Shown one piece after another: positions 36,601-48,662 of a DNA stretch of 64,000 bases (position 1 is its first letter; the number at the start of each line of letters is the position of its first letter). The DNA lies in NCBI GenBank assembly GCA_963930655.1, contig OZ005604.1:12720001-12784000 (forward strand). Direction: 5' to 3'. The DNA comes from Myrica gale. Taxonomy: Eukaryota > Streptophyta > Magnoliopsida > Fagales > Myricaceae. The notes beneath the pieces were generated by a model. It ran no database searches. It was not told the DNA's origin and saw nothing but the letters and a program-made list of their open reading frames with translations. The position numbers and the translations under genes are program-made.

Positions 36601-39600
36601 TTCGTCCTAAAAATTCTATATCTAAACAACAACTTATCTCATGTCCAGTTTTTTATTCTCCTGGTCCCACACTTTTAATCTTCCTTTGCATGGACTAATA
36701 ACCATCAATGCCATCACTTAACTTCATGGAACATGATATATTGTTGCTGCCAAAACCTTTAGGATTGACCTAATGTTCTTCTTCTTTTATCTCTAAGTGT
36801 TTCAAGCTCACATGAACACCAATGAATACAACTCGTCAAAACACAACTTATATATATTGAATCCTCACTTCATTGGCCAACCCGTGGCCTTCTTGCCCTT
36901 ATTTCCCTCTTAAGCTTGCTGTTCTATACATGATATAACCATCATGCAATACTTTTAACCATCAAGGAACATCAAGAACTTGCCATACATCAAGGCGATC
37001 GGCCAACATGCATGTTATATTATCCCAATTACATGCCATTCCTTTACATGCATATTAGCATTTCTCTATGCAACCCGAGACATTAACCTTGATTAGAGTT
37101 TTACATTTTTCTCCTCATAAGGTCAAGGCTCTCTAATCCTTAGCTTTGGTATACATATCATTACGATTACGTTTCACTCTGCCCTAAATAGGATTTGGCC
37201 AACATTAATCATTCTAATTGAATCCTTAATCCATGCTTAACATCACAAGGCTTGTTAATCCTTTAACTCGATCCTTTAAGCCTTAACATCTTTTAATTTG
37301 TTTTGCCACAACCCTAATTTTATTTATTCATCACAAGCAAATAAAATTTCTAATTGTTACAAGCTTGCAATTTCACAACTTAGGATCTAAAAACCAAAAC
37401 ACAACACAAGTTATCACACATAGCATTATTCGGCCAACACTAAAATATCACAACACAACTAGGTTTTCTTCAGTTCTTTTGCTTTGCATGCATTCTTCAC
37501 CTTTCATGGTTGATTTTCATGCAATAGATCACTAAACTTACACATAATATGGCCAGCCAACAGATCCAAGCATATATAAAATCGTTCTCAAAGATTTAGG
37601 GTACACATGGTTCGGCCAACACCAAAACATCACATTTTTCATACCAAAATCACAACATGCATTTCCTTTGCATTTTATAACCTATCTTGCATGCATCAAC
37701 TTCATATCTTCATCATTCATAACCAACATGACCAGATCTACTCTTTAGACACATCAAAAACCATAGATCTAAGGAAATATCCAACTTACATCCAACAAAA
37801 CATAACCTAGGTTTAGATCTAACTCCATCCAACATACATTGTTCATTTCTTGTATTTCCTTAACATTCAAACTTAGATCTCAAGCATACATGACCAGATC
37901 TAACATTTACACATAACCTAGGGTTTCGAAGTTCAAGATCCAACAACATCAAGCCACAAATGTCAAGATCCAACCACAAAGAGTTCGGCCAACAAGGAAA
38001 AATGGTGAGATTCGGAGTTTACCTTGTTGTCTCCTTGCTTTCCCTTCCTTTTTCCCTTGCAAGACCTCTCCTTTTCTTTACCTCCTTCTTCTTCTTCCTT
38101 CTTCTCCTTCCTCTCACACAAGTTCCCTCTTGGTTCAAGCTCAAAACCTCACTTCTTGGTTCAATACTTTCGGTTCACCCTTGCTTCTCTCCTCCTCTCC
38201 CTTTCTCTCTTTAGCTTTGTGTTTCTCTTGTCTTGGCTTTGTGTTGGTCGACCAAAATGACTCAAATAAGGTGAAGTGACACAAATAAAGTGAAAAGAGA
38301 GTGTGATGGGTGAAATGAAAAGCCAAAAAGCAAGGGAGCATGAGCTTAGTCCAAATTTCGGCCAAGGGGGGGGGTTTCTCCAAAATGCACTTTTAGCCAA
38401 TGTCACTTCATGTCCCCTTGTCTCCCTTGGTTTAAAACTAGTCTAGTTCACTTGGTTGAAATCCAACTAAATGGGTTCATGGTTACTTAATGGGCTTGCT
38501 AATCCAACATCATAATTCAAGGCCCATTAGGCTAAACCTTAATTCCAATCACAAGCCCAATAACACCAATCCTTATAGTTAGGCTCAATATCATGAATCA
38601 TTGAAACTAGGCCCATGACCTAGGTCCTTAAAGCCTAACACAATTTAATGGTAGCCCATCATCATAATTTAGAGCCCAATATAATAAGGCAGTCCATTAT
38701 CATTAGTCCAAGGCCCAACATCACAAGCTTAATTCTAATTCATAAGCCCAATTTCTTGATCTTCATGGTAGCCCAATTGCATACATTTAAAGGCCCAATA
38801 TCCACCTAATACTCTAAGCCTTATAGCAGCCCAATATCACAACTTCAAGGGCCCAATATCACATGTAATTGGGTAGTCCATTTGATTAAATTTCAAGGCC
38901 CATCATTCCTAATTTTCGGCCAAGCTTGAGCTGTCCATTTTCAGCCCATTCTTTTAGGCTTTAAGTCCAACCATTTAAACCTTAATAGCCCAATAATATG
39001 GTCCATAACATAATCCTTCAAAAATTAATCAAGGATATAGAAGAGAAATACATTTAATCTAACAACTTAAATTGGCTACCTTAAAATTTAGACCTCATCC
39101 ATTGATATTCCATAATGCTTATTAAATTTAGATCATACCATGGCCTCCATTAATTCAAAACAAATCACCAAATCCTTAAGCTTACAACGGAGTACGTATT
39201 GATTTTTCGGGGTCTCACATAGGAAGTTTTGCTGTCTTGGCCGAGTGACATAGTAGGAGGAAGAGGTAATAGGTTTTGGTCTTGGCATGTTCATCTTCTT
39301 GTTCCTTTCTTTCTAGGTTCTGATCTTGAGTATTTTTGTGATAGGTACCAACTCTTGTGTGTTGTAGATGCATGAATGTTAGATCTGATTAGGTTGGGAT
39401 TGTTGGAGTTAATGTTGGCATGTTGTTGTTGATTGGAGGAAGGGATTAATGCCACGGGTTGGATTAAATGGAGGATTGAATACATTCTTGCTTGGAGAAT
39501 TAACATGCATGCTTGTGTATTGTGTGGATCTGGTCATATTCATCTTGATTTGCATGGTTAGGTTGTGAAATTGGTTGCTGGAGTATGAGATTGAATGATT

Positions 39601-41595
39601 GGATATGCAAGGATTACATGCATGTGATGTCTTGTGGACTTGATGGTGGTGGCCGAATGACTTGGAGTTGGAAAACCCTATGTATGATGTTAAGGCTTGA
39701 ATTAATCTTTGCATGCAATTAGAGATCATTAAATAAGGCCACGGTTTGAGGTTAATTAATGGTGTGAAGAACAGCTTTGTTGTAAATCATAGTGAAAATG
39801 GGCAATATGCATAATTTTGTGGTTTGTATTAGTGATTGAATGTATTGGCTGAATGCATTATGTGCAAAAGAAATTAAATTGAAAACCTTGTGTTGTAAGT
39901 ATTAAGCTATGATTAAAAGAATTGAATGTAATTAAGGTAAAGTGGCCATGATTAGTCAAGAGTATGCTAGTTAATTTGAATAGGTCAGCAAGTTAATTCC
40001 TTAATACCAAATCAGTTTCATTGGTACCATGGAGAGAATTGTATTTGAATCCCTAGGGATTGAGTTCATATGGAGATGGTATACTCTTCATGAATCGGGT
40101 GCAATTGTGAAGATGGAAGAGCCCTTGAGCTGAGGTCGAAGGGTATAGGTTAATTGTTGGCCTCGGGTCAGCCATGGGATTGACATAAAAGTGCACAAAA
40201 AAAGAGTACAAAGCTTAGGTTAAATCCTATAGTCATTGGCAGCACCGTATAACACATCTCTTGAGGTTGAATGGATGGAATTCGATTGATGGAATTGGAT
40301 TGATGAACTTGATGAGTTCTAGTTCATGTAAGTTGTTGTTTTGGGCTTAGAATTCTAGAATGTAATGTTGATTGCTTGTCTTCAAATTATTTTATGAGCT
40401 AGTTAAAGTAATCTTTTGTAAACAAAATCGTATTTTAAAAAATACATATTTTTGGAAAACTGAAATATTTATGAGTATTTCTTTGAATATCTTTGTGATT
40501 AAATTCTTAAACGTCTAAGTGAGGTATTTGAATCGCTTGTAGGCGAACTTCATACCGAAACTCAAAGAAGACCATGGTAAGTGGAAGTAAGTAGAAACTT
40601 ACACTTTTACGAAAACTGGAATGGTACACAGCATATTTTATCATGAATAAGCATAGCATCATAAGCAAGCATGATATGACACGAGCATTGCATGATTTCT
40701 AAAAGAAGTTTTATGCAATGATGTATGAAAGTTTTATGATAAGTCAAGTTAAGTTAAGGGCTCTGGTTGATACCGTACCATCAAGAAGGACACCTATACC
40801 AAAGAAGACAAAGGTAAGTGATCCTAAAGGTAAGTGCAACCACACTGAAGGACGAATGCGAGAAGGTGTGGACCTTCAAGGGTCCTGTCTAGCCTCACTG
40901 AAGGACGAATGCGAGTATGTGGGCTAGCTCGACCAGATGTAATGCGAGAATGTGGGCTAGCTCGACCAGATGTAATGTCTCCAAGGGAAATTGGGGACAG
41001 TACCAACGGGAACGCACAACCCTGACTTCAGGGGTAAATGGAGCGTATGTAGCCCACAAGTCAAAAGAAAACGCTTTTCAAGGACCATGTGTCAATTTCA
41101 AGAACAAGAACATGTTTTCAAGTTCAAGAGCATGTGCATAACTATTAAGCATGCATGCACATCAAGAATTATGTTTATTCACGATTTTTCATGTTCATGT
41201 CATAGTTCATGTTTTCAAGTTACGTTTTCCCTTACTGAGTCTTTTTGACTCACGTCTTTTCAAAAATGTATCATTCCAGATATTTCAGGTGAAGGAAGTC
41301 AGGAAGACTACCTGTCTTGAGAAAGAAGACCTTTTATGTATTTTGTTGTTGGTGAATGTTGACCGATGTGGTCTGTCACTTTAGTTATGTAAAGGTATGT
41401 GTTGTGTAATTATGTCACTACATTTCCTTTGAGGTATATATGCAGTTAAGTCTGGTTGAGTTGTTGGCCTGTCTCTCTCTCGATTCTATTCCGCTGTATG
41501 TATGTACGTATAATTAAGTTCGCTGGGGCTTTCCCTCAGGATGGCTGGCGGCTGTCATTGTCCCTGCGAGATTGCATTTGGGGCGTGACATCATC
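33646..41595. mobile_element. Giant solo LTR, outer copy (reverse orientation), split by a second LTR
   Basis: The LTR (33651-41590) starts TGTGAGACCCCG and ends GGGGCGTGACA, and is flanked by perfect 5-bp TSDs tcatc (33646-33650, 41591-41595). Without the nested 4.4 kb LTR it is about 3.5 kb. Compared with the inner copy it is inverted: its right end reversed (tgtcacgccccaaatgc ... cgcagggac) matches the inner copy's left end. No internal retrotransposon genes are present. Long LTRs of this kind occur in some gypsy lineages; the lineage is not assigned. Confidence 0.85.
34782..39224. mobile_element. Giant solo LTR, inner copy (4,433 bp)
   Basis: The LTR (34787-39219) starts TGTCACGCCCCG and ends CGGGGTCTCACA, flanked by perfect TSDs tagga (34782-34786, 39220-39224). 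It lies inside the outer copy in opposite orientation. Blocks shared by all copies include ctatgagtc-aa-gactcagtaag and a ctgtcccctatttcccttgg region with repeated ccttcagt/ccttcggc phrases. No coding domain was seen; its ORFs are not supported. Confidence 0.88.
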
Positions 41596-43671
41596 TTCCA
41601 CTTTGATGGATAAATTCGCTGATTTCCATTGTCTGCTTGTGAAAAAACACTAAAAGAAAAAATTGCATTTTTAACATTTATTCTCCATCAGAACAACTCT
41701 TCTTTGCTTTCCATGTAGCTACCTTACATTATTGTTTAGCAACCTGCGGCCTCAGCATGATATCAAGCACTCTTAGGGATTCTTGTGCATTCTCCAACTC
41801 CAGACCCGTAGTGCTTTCCCAATCGCCTATGACCAATAACATTACAATCTAATACTTACTAAGTCAGGTAATCCTCAGGAATCCTGGCACCTGGCAATTC
41901 TGGAATGATAAATTTTAAAAACTATGAGTCAAACGACTCAGTAAGAAAAAGAACTTGTAAACATGAGCTTGTAAACATGAACTCAAACTTGTAAACATGA
42001 ACTTGAACTTGTACTTGTAAACTTGAAACTTGTAAACATGAACTTAAAATCATAAACTTGTATACATAATGTGCTTCATGCATGATCATGACTTCTTGAT
42101 GTGCATGTATGCTTCATGTGTACATATGCACATGCACTTATTCTTGAATACGTGGACTTGCACTTGTAAAACATCCAATTCTTATCTTGATCTTGGAAAA
42201 CATCCAATTCTTATCTTGTGGGCTACTTGCGCTCCATTTAACCCCTGAAGTCAGGGTTGTGCGTTCCCGTTGGAACCGTCCCCTATTTCCCTTGGAGACA
42301 TAACATCTGGTCGAGTTAGCCCACTTTCTCGCATTCGTTCTTCAGTGTGGCTAGACACGACCCTTGGAGGTCCACACCTTCTCTCAATCATCATTCAGTG
42401 TGGTTGCACAGACCTCAAGGACTTACCCAACCTTCACGTAAACGTCCTTCAGTATGGGCGTCCTAGGTAACATCCACCCTTCACGTAAACGTCCTTCAGT
42501 ATGGATGTACCTTTTTGATGGTACGGTACCGACCAAAGCCCCTTAACTTAACTTGTCATAAAACTTGCATACTTATTGTCTTTCTTTCAAGAAAATCATG
42601 CAAATGCTTATGACGTGTCATGCTTGATAACAAATATTTCATAAAACTTTCATGCTTTCATTTGCACAAAAACTTCTTTCATGCTTTCATGCAAATGCGT
42701 ATGTTATGCCATGCTTGCTGAGAAATATCTTGTCATGCTTGGTTATAAACAACATGTTATACTTGATAAAAATAACATGTTATGCTTGATCATAAAAACA
42801 TGCAGTGTATCATTCCAGTTTTCATAAAACGTAAGTTTTCACTTACCTTGATCATCTCGAGCTTAGAATGGGTCTTCCCCTACAGGCGAGTTACTTTCGT
42901 TACTTAATGCTTAAGAATAACATTAAAAGAAAAGCATTCATATATGTACTCGGTTTCAAAATTCGTATCTTTAAACATGAGATTTCCTTTACATGAAATC
43001 ATACACGAATTTCTTTTAAACATTTTTAGCTTTCATAAAAGCAAATTTTAAAAAACAACAATCATACACATCAACCAACTACAAATTAAGTGAACTCCTA
43101 GGGTATTTCAACTTGATCTTACAACATCGTCTTTCATAATCTCAATATCCAAGATCGGATATGTAATTATTCAACCTTATCAACAATTCCATACCGAATA
43201 AGCAACCTATATCATGTCGAATTTTATTCTCCTTGTCCCACACTCTTAAATCTTACTTTGCATGGACTAATGACCATCAAGTCCATCACTTAAACCTCAA
43301 ACAATATGCTATATAGTTGCTGCTGAGACCTATAGGATTTAACTTAAGTTACATTGGTCTTATCTCCATGTTTTCAAGTTCACACAAACACCAATGCCCA
43401 CAATCCTTCCAAACATAACCGATAGACATAAATCCTTATTTAAGTGATCAACCCTTGACCATCTTGGCCTCCTTTTCACTCTTAGGCTTGCTGTTTAATT
43501 CAATGTCATCAACATAACTTCATCACCAAGAAGGAATCATTATAATTGAAGAATGAGGAAGAATCAACCAACTTTTTCCAAAGGACGGAGGCACCCAAAA
43601 CCCTCAAAAAACTCCTTAACTCAGTTTTGGTCGGCTAGCCTTGATTACAGGGGTTTTTCTTGAAATTTAAC

Positions 43672-43862
43672 AGGCATCACTCGAGCGCCAAGTCTATGTC
43701 CAAATTTTATCTAGCCTCGCTCGAGCGGCTGTTGAGCGCTATAAATCTGTATGAAATCCTCCAAGCCCGCTCGAGCACTGGTTGAGTGCTGGTCAAGCGG
43801 TACGACTCTGCCTAACATTTTTCCTAAGGGCGCTCGAGCGTGAGTCACACGCTGATCGAGCG
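43672..43862. repeat. Degenerate GCTCGAGCG-rich repeat
   Basis: At least five ctcgagcg-type palindromic phrases at irregular 25-45 base spacing. Same vocabulary as 16322-16475. Confidence 0.6.
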
Positions 43863-44685
43863 TGATGATACCTAAAAACAGGTCACTAACAAATCCTTAT
43901 TCCAATAACTTAAGCATTGTTTGTAGCTTGATTCATTTGACCAATATTAAACCCACAAAGCTTTACATGCATGTTAAATCTCCAACATTTGAATCAAAAC
44001 ATCACTTCCTAGCCCAAAACCGTGGCTTAAATTCCTCCCCCATCAATAGCAACTATGGCCTCTTCAAGCTTCTAAATTTCCAGCAACCAAAACTCCAATC
44101 TTCCCATGCCATAACCATCACATACCCGACCACGCATGCACAAAACAGGTTTCAGCTCTTGCTAACACCTCATAACAACAGCTATTCTCTTAAAATTTCC
44201 TACTTTTACAATTTCAATTCAAAACTTACAGCAATACCATGATTTTATCTTTATCAGGCCGAAGCTATTGATTTTACCCTTTCTTTTAGGCCTTGCAACA
44301 AACACCTATGCTACAACAATGCTTCTTTATGTTTAATTTCTGCCATAAGCGCCTATCCACAGCCATTTAACCTAGCACCGAAGTTCACCTCCTTCATTCA
44401 CATCTGTAGAACACTTTGCATGTCTACCCTCCATTCCCAACTCATCAACACTCAAATCCAACACGCAGCAAAGAAAAACATAGCATAGCAACCGAATCTT
44501 AGTACAATAATTTACCCATACCAAACTCACGGTTTTCCCTAGGTTTCTTTGAAAAAAATGACAGATCCCCCTTACCTTGGTTATCTTCTATAGCTATTGA
44601 AGTCTCCTTAGTCACTCGGCAGTCCCTCTTCTCTTTTCCTTCTTCTCTTCTTTCCTTCCCTCTTCTCCTTCTCGGCTTCCTTCCT

Positions 44686-44752
44686 CTTCTTCTTCTTCTT
44701 CTTCTTCTTCTTCTTCTTCTTCTTCTTCTTCTTCTTCTTCTTCTTCTTCTTC
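44686..44752. repeat. CTT/GAA microsatellite
   Basis: An almost perfect run of about 20 cttcttctt units within a longer pyrimidine tract. Confidence 0.95.
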
Positions 44753-45402
44753 TCCTTTTCCTTCTTCCCTTCTCGGTTTCTCTCTTCTTTCTCTCTTTGT
44801 GTGACTTGAATGTGTGTGGTTGTGTTAGTGGTGTGAAATAAAAGAGTGAAGTGAATGGATCTAGTCTAAATCATGTACAAGGGGGAAGAAAGAAAAAAAG
44901 CCTTGATTCCTATTGGCTACACCTTGCCTTTTGACTTTTCTCCTCTCTTTTTTTCTTTTCTCTTTGCTTTTCACGTTATACTCTTCAACTCACTTGAATC
45001 TCTCTCTTTTGCCTTTCTTTGCTTTTCTTTGGCTTTTCTTGTTTCTTCTTTGTTTCTTGCTTTCTTATGCCTCACATAACTTCTACCAGCTTCTCTTTTG
45101 ACTTTTCTTTGTTCTACAAGTCATGTCATCTAGTTAATGCTTTATCTCTCTCCTTTTTCATTTCCTTGCCTCCCCTTGACTCTCACGTGACTCCTCTCTA
45201 GCTCACTAGCCTACATCATCTCTCTTTCTAGCCTACAATCACTTTTCAACCTACCATTTCTCTCCTTTCCCTTGCCATTCACGTGAAACGCCATCACTTC
45301 CTCTCTTTTGCTATTCACTTCTCTTGACTTTCTTTGCACTTCACATGGACCTCTTACTTAGCACACTATATAGTTACTTAGTCCACCTTATAAAGCTTAA
45401 GA

Positions 45403-45830
45403 CACTACAACAGTTTTAGCCTTCAGTGGCAAAAATTTTCGTCGTTGAAAATAGTCATTTCGTCACTAAACTTCGTCACTAATTCGTCGCTGAAACGCCG
45501 TCGCTGAAAGTCATCAGCGGCAAAAATTTAAAATCGCAGCTACACATTTCTGTTCGAATGAGAAATTTCGTTCGAACGAAGTTTCGATTGAACTAACAAA
45601 TATGTTCGAACAAGAAGATTTCATCACAAATTTGTCAAATTTGATAATCACCATTTCCTATTCGAACAGATTTTCTTGTTCGAACGAGAAATTTCATTCA
45701 AATGTTTATTTTGTTTGAACTGTTTCCTTATGATGTTCGATTACTTATCTTGTTCGAACATGAATTTTTATACTATTTCTTGAGAAATTACTTTTATTCA
45801 TTTGAAATTGCTATTTCAAATTTTAAATAA
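45403..45830. mobile_element. CACTA-like terminal fragment, different family
   Basis: Starts CACTACAACAGTTTTAGCC and carries subterminal units of cgtcactaaacttcgtc and gttcgaacgagaaat type. These differ from the units of elements A and B. No matching GTAGTG end was found, so it is a fragment or solo end. Confidence 0.5.
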
Positions 45831-45981
45831 GGCACTGCAAGAAAATGCATAATTTCATGACTAATAATATGAAATGAAATATATTGAATAGCCATTATTC
45901 AAAATACAAGAAAAATCTTGTTCGATTAGCGCAACAAACAAATTTAATGGATACAAAAGAGAAACAAGTATTTGCTGGCAA

Positions 45982-46325
45982 TTATTTCATCCGCTTTCTT
46001 GGCTTCTCCTCCCCTGTTTCTTTTATCTTTTTGGCAATTCCTCTGTAAATGGCCAAAATATTTTCATAATCAAGACATTCTTCCAGATGTAGTTGCCAAA
46101 TGAAAGCAACAAATGTAGCATATAATTTAAAGAATTCCTACACATCAACAACCAAAGCCAAGAACAAAATAAAGATAAACAGTAAATGAGTACAGATGAA
46201 AACCATGACAGCAGAATTAATCAATTCAATAATCAAGAGCTAGCATATTCCATCATCAATAAGAGGAGTAAGAATTACCTTTCCATCTTTAAGAGGTTCT
46301 ATGTCCCCAGTGAGAGTAACACGAG
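45982..46325 (-). CDS. Last two exons of an unrecognised gene
   Basis: Exon 46325-46279 (acceptor tttgtccacag, donor AAG/GTAATT) reads RVTLTGDIEPLKDGK. It joins in phase 0 to the terminal exon 46137-45982 (acceptor gatgtgtag), which starts EFFKLYATFVAFIWQLHLEE and ends KPRKRMK followed by TAA. Clean splice sites and a phase-consistent join support real coding sequence, perhaps with a basic nuclear-type tail. I do not recognise the family. CACTA A is inserted only 19-20 bases upstream of the first acceptor, inside the preceding intron. The exons lie within CACTA B, so they may be captured. The 71-nt frame at 56505-56435 could belong to the same gene but its phase does not join directly. Confidence 0.5.
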
Positions 46326-46344
46326 CTGTGGACAAAAATGCAAT

Positions 46345-46985
46345 CACTACAAAAAAAGGGATTTAACAGCGGTCGGAAAATCGCTGGTAAAAGCCCAAAA
46401 AACGCTGCTAAACATTTACCGGCGTTTTCTGACCGCTGTCTTTTCCCCGTCGGGAAATGCTTTTAACAGCGTTTTTCAAAAACGCTGGTGATTCTCTACC
46501 TTTTAACAGCGGTCTTTTAGCGGCGTTTTTAAACCACTGGTAATTCCCAAGTTTACAACAGCGATTTTATAGCGGCGTTTTAAAAAGCGTTGGCGTTTCC
46601 CCGCTTATAGCAGCGGTTTTTTAGCAACGTTATTAAAAACGCAGGCATTTCTCCTGCTTTTCAACAGCGATTTTTTAACAGCGTTTTAAAAAGCGTTGGC
46701 GTTTCCCAACTTATAGCAGCATTTTTAGAAACGCTGGCGTTTCTCTTGATTTTCAACAGCGTTTTTTAGCGACGCTTTTCAAAACGCTGGTGTTTCTCAT
46801 GATTTCCAACAACGATTTTTTAACGGCGTTTTTAAAACTCCTGGCATAGTCCAAAAAGAAAGGCTATAGGCAAAAAAAACGTTGTTATAGGCCCAAAAAT
46901 ACTGTACTAGCATTTTTTAGTGATGGTCACTGAAAGTCTGTGTCAGCGTTTTTTTTGCAATGTGCTAGCATTTTTAAAACACCAC
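46345..46985. repeat. Left subterminal repeat array of CACTA A
   Basis: About 15 degenerate units mixing tttaacagcg, agcggcgttttt and aaaacgctgg in both orientations. Such arrays are the transposase/TNPA binding regions in known En/Spm elements; binding here is inference. Confidence 0.8.
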
Positions 46986-48399
46986 TAATTTTTTTCTATA
47001 TTTTCCTACACATGTTTTTTTAATCGATAATACAAATTTATTTTAATAACCGTAATTCATTTGATATAAAAACTTAAAGAACAAGGACTATTAAAACAAA
47101 ATATACTTCATCATTGATTAATAATGTTTTACAATAAACACAAGAATCTATACAAGTAATTTAAAAAGTAATAAGTTTCTAATATAAAATAGCAAAAAAC
47201 AAATGATAAACTAAAATATTCAAATACAACACAATAAGCAAGAACCAATTAAAATCTTACTCATTTCACGCATCAACTTCCTTTTGAATTCCTGTAATTG
47301 AAAACAAATATCACATGAAAAATAAACAAAACATTAAGCTTGTTTCTAGACAATTAAGCTCAAAGATTATGTTTGTGTTGTAAAATTTCTGGTATTGGGT
47401 TTAGTAAAATATTATTGTTTAGTGAAAAAGTGAAGAGAGGTAATTTTTTATATTTTTTGTAGTGAAAAGTTATGATTTGATGGGAGAGAGATTATATTGT
47501 AGTATTTTATTGTGAGTTGGTGAAAAAATTTGTGAAATTTTTATAGTGAACGCACCCAAAGTCTCTAGGACGTAATTAGTAGTTCTCTACAATCTAATGA
47601 AAAATCTAGAAGTAGAAAAACATGAAATTCAAAATCAGGCAATAGGTTTCCAGAAAAGCAACAGCCAAATACGAGTTTCAATTAGTCATGAGAATATGAA
47701 GAAGAGTATTTATATGAAAAATATGAACAAATAAGAATTGATTCAAATTAAGTGATTTATACTGCAAACTCTACAGCCTTTTTTTTCCCAAGTGTTATGT
47801 CAATTACGATGGAATATGATAAGCTAATTTCAAAGGCAGGACTAGTTTACTTAGCAACAAGTGGATCCATAAGACTCATTTTTAATGCAACTAATTCACT
47901 GGTAACCAGGGAGTTATTTTTTCATTTCAGTCAAAATTAGGCAAAGAAAGAACAAGGATACTGAGATTTCTAGCAAAACATGCAACCACTTGTGTGTGAA
48001 GCACAAACACAAACAGATCCTGGGTTGCGTTGTGCTTTCAACCAGTATTGATCTTCAATGTAACTTGTATAAAAGCTGCCAATAGACCTTTATCAATATT
48101 CAATCTTACCCCCAACAGAGTCGAAATTGAGGGATCCTTATGTTTCCACCAACGAATGTGCAGATGGTTGAGAAGCAAACATCGCACTCAACATCTTGCT
48201 AGACTCTGCTGTAGTTAACTCAATACAGAAGACAACTCCAACAATTTGACTTGCCATATCATTATATGACCAATTTGAGTCAAAAGGTCCTCAAAAACTA
48301 AAATCAGCAGAAACTTTACAAAAAATATCAGCAACCATAGCATAACAGATGCACATATCCACACACAGAGAGAGCAGAGAGAGAAATGACAATTAATAA

Positions 48400-48650
48400 T
48401 CCTTTCTGTCTATACAAACTCTATACCATTCTCACCATTCTTGGAGAGTAAGTCTTGCCTTAACTTTTTCTTTTCTTTTTTCTGTGAATAGAACTCATTC
48501 TCATTAAAAACAACAGAAAGTCTAAAATAGAACATAAAAAAACGAAGAAACAGAAAAACAAATCTAAGGGGGATCCGTTCCCTCATACAACCACAAAAGC
48601 GAGGAGAACAAGGTACTCTATGTTCTAAAAAACTCAACCATCAGGAAGGT
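48400..48650 (-). mobile_element. Possible LINE 3' remnant
   Basis: The plus strand reads a T-rich tract followed by gaactcattctcattaaaaa, like the 3' ends of the LINE copies at 10.4 and 14.3 kb. No TSD was found. It abuts the last captured zinc-knuckle exon and may mark where the captured gene is cut. Confidence 0.35.
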
Positions 48651-48662
48651 AGATTAGTATAC

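Larger units (their letters stand above)
41750..45402. mobile_element. Third LTR-family copy, truncated
   Basis: In the same orientation as the inner copy it repeats ctggaatgat...ctatgagtc, cccctatttcccttggagac and caacgtcc/aaacgtccttcagt blocks. It lacks the canonical tgtcacgcccc start and is cut on the right where a CACTA-like end begins (45403). It holds a GCTCGAGCGC-rich patch and a long CTT microsatellite. Confidence 0.65.
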
